DNA from: JBNAVY01 sp049700195
Lineage (GTDB): Bacteria > Bacillota > Thermoanaerobacteria > Thermoanaerobacterales > Thermoanaerobacteraceae
NCBI GenBank assembly: GCA_049700195.1
Contig: JBNAVY010000028.1
Span: 1-24,755, forward strand
Direction: 5' to 3'
Length of the DNA stretch: 24,755 nt
Shown here: one piece after another, positions 23,920-24,755 of the stretch
Layout of the letters: each line of letters begins with the position of its first letter
How positions within the stretch are numbered: position 1 is the stretch's first letter
The notes under the pieces: generated by a model
What the model was told of the DNA's origin: nothing
The model's input: the letters and a program-made list of their open reading frames with translations, nothing else
Databases searched by the model: none
Made by a program: the position numbers and the translations under genes

Positions 23920-24755
23920 ATGTTCTACTTAGAAATTATTGTAGGTATTTTATTTTGTTCTTTTTGGTTATCACAGCTCATTTTTGTAAAACATCATTTA
24001 AATTGGTCAAATAAAATTGAAGAATCTGATGAAAGAGATGAAAAAATACCAGTAAGTATAATACATCCTATAAAAGATGTGGATTTTGAGCTTGAAAAAA
24101 ATTTAGAATCACTTTTTTCACAAAATTATAAAGGTAAAGTACAACATATCTTTAGTTTTCAAGATCCATCAGATCCAGCTATACCAATAGTACAGGATTT
24201 TATAAAAAAATTTGATTATATAGATTCAATAATTACTATAAATCCTCTAATTGCTGGTCTAAATGGAAAAAGTTCAAATATGGTACATGGTATAAAACTA
24301 GCAAAATATGATACTTTATTATTCATTGATAGTGATTTAAGGGTAAATAAAGATTTTATTTTAAAAATGGTAAGACCTTTATCAAACAAAAAAGTTGGTT
24401 TAACAACTTGTGGCCAAATGAATATAGGTGGTAAAGACTTTTGGACAAGATTTTTTACGTTTTTACAAAATAGTGAAACTGATTTTATGTGGGCATTTTT
24501 TACTAAATTAAATTTAAATGTTGGTGCAACAGGAGCTGCTTTTGCAATTAATAAAAATCTTTTAGAAAATATTGGAGGTTTAGAGAGATTTGGAGGATCA
24601 CTTCTTGAAGATTTGCATTTAGGAGAAACTTTGTATAAAAAAGGGTATAAATTAATTTTAGGGCCTTTTCTTATGTCATATGTTGATAAACTTCCTAAAG
24701 AAAAATCATTTAATTATGCAAAAAGATTAGGCGTTGGAATAAAATCACATATCGC
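23920..24755 (+). CDS. Membrane glycosyltransferase, GT2/GT21-like (partial, runs off the window)
   Basis: The first 278 residues are present; the 3' end lies beyond the window. A single N-terminal membrane helix (IIVGILFCSFWLSQLIF) is followed by a GT-A fold: PVSIIHPIKD at the nucleotide-binding start, FIDSDLRVNKDF with the D-x-D metal motif at 137-139, GATGAAFAINKNLLENIGG, and LLEDLHLG with the catalytic-type acidic residue. This layout resembles ceramide glucosyltransferase/HpnI-type enzymes that add a sugar to a lipid. The acceptor in this organism is unknown. AAGGTGGTGA lies about 10 nt before the ATG. It is on the opposite strand to the preceding peptidase. Confidence 0.85.
   Translation, partial: MFYLEIIVGILFCSFWLSQLIFVKHHLNWSNKIEESDERDEKIPVSIIHPIKDVDFELEKNLESLFSQNYKGKVQHIFSFQDPSDPAIPIVQDFIKKFDYIDSIITINPLIAGLNGKSSNMVHGIKLAKYDTLLFIDSDLRVNKDFILKMVRPLSNKKVGLTTCGQMNIGGKDFWTRFFTFLQNSETDFMWAFFTKLNLNVGATGAAFAINKNLLENIGGLERFGGSLLEDLHLGETLYKKGYKLILGPFLMSYVDKLPKEKSFNYAKRLGVGIKSHI

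Noticed and set aside
1..24755. CRISPR arrays, tRNA or rRNA genes, prophage or toxin-antitoxin modules
   Set aside because: I saw no regularly spaced direct repeats, no tRNA cloverleaf or rRNA sequence, and no phage structural or recognised toxin genes on either strand.

Overview
The window is very AT-rich (by eye well under 35% GC), has strong AGGAGG-type ribosome binding sites, and carries an alpha/beta-type small acid-soluble spore protein, a one-cluster ferredoxin, a PflX-type radical SAM protein and a Bacillota-style 6S RNA. Together these point to an anaerobic, spore-forming, probably motile Clostridia-type bacterium. I cannot name the species.

Layout. (1) 1-792: decayed IS200/IS605 element: a Y1 transposase whose first HUH histidine is tyrosine, a truncated TnpB, a hairpin over the tnpA ribosome binding site and one end hairpin. 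(2) 884-5007, minus: a lon-like protease, queG and nth operon. (3) 5105-5599, minus: spore protein and ferredoxin. (4) 5724-7786, minus: a radical SAM/SPASM protein followed by a winged-helix protein. (5) 7900-9555, minus: chemoreceptor with an unusual C-terminal Cache-like domain. (6) 9734-11377, minus: nucleoside kinase with a TGS/ThrRS-like N-terminus, preceded by a terminator and a 6S RNA gene (11451-11648). (7) 11771-15659, plus: orphan 94-aa protein, pflX-nudix pair, pckA behind a 30-bp near-perfect palindrome, and a 46-aa membrane microprotein. (8) 15683-17409, minus: rarA preceded by a stand-alone HIRAN-domain gene; a 33-aa membrane microprotein (plus) diverges from it. (9) 17745-23646, minus: AhpD-like protein plus MFS carrier, patatin-like lipase, lemA-htpX, and a P1/DmpA peptidase. 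(10) 23920-end, plus: start of a membrane glycosyltransferase cut by the window edge.

Most genes are housekeeping or stress-related: DNA repair and fork maintenance (nth, rarA, HIRAN), tRNA queuosine (queG), protein quality control (lon-like, htpX), gluconeogenesis (pckA), sporulation (spore protein) and global transcription control (6S RNA). I did not find a clearly new multi-gene defence or metabolic system. The items most worth a second look are the symmetric operator in the pckA leader, the HIRAN-rarA pairing, the Cache-at-the-C-terminus chemoreceptor, the 6S RNA with alternative pairings, the AhpD-MFS pair, and the tiny membrane ORFs.
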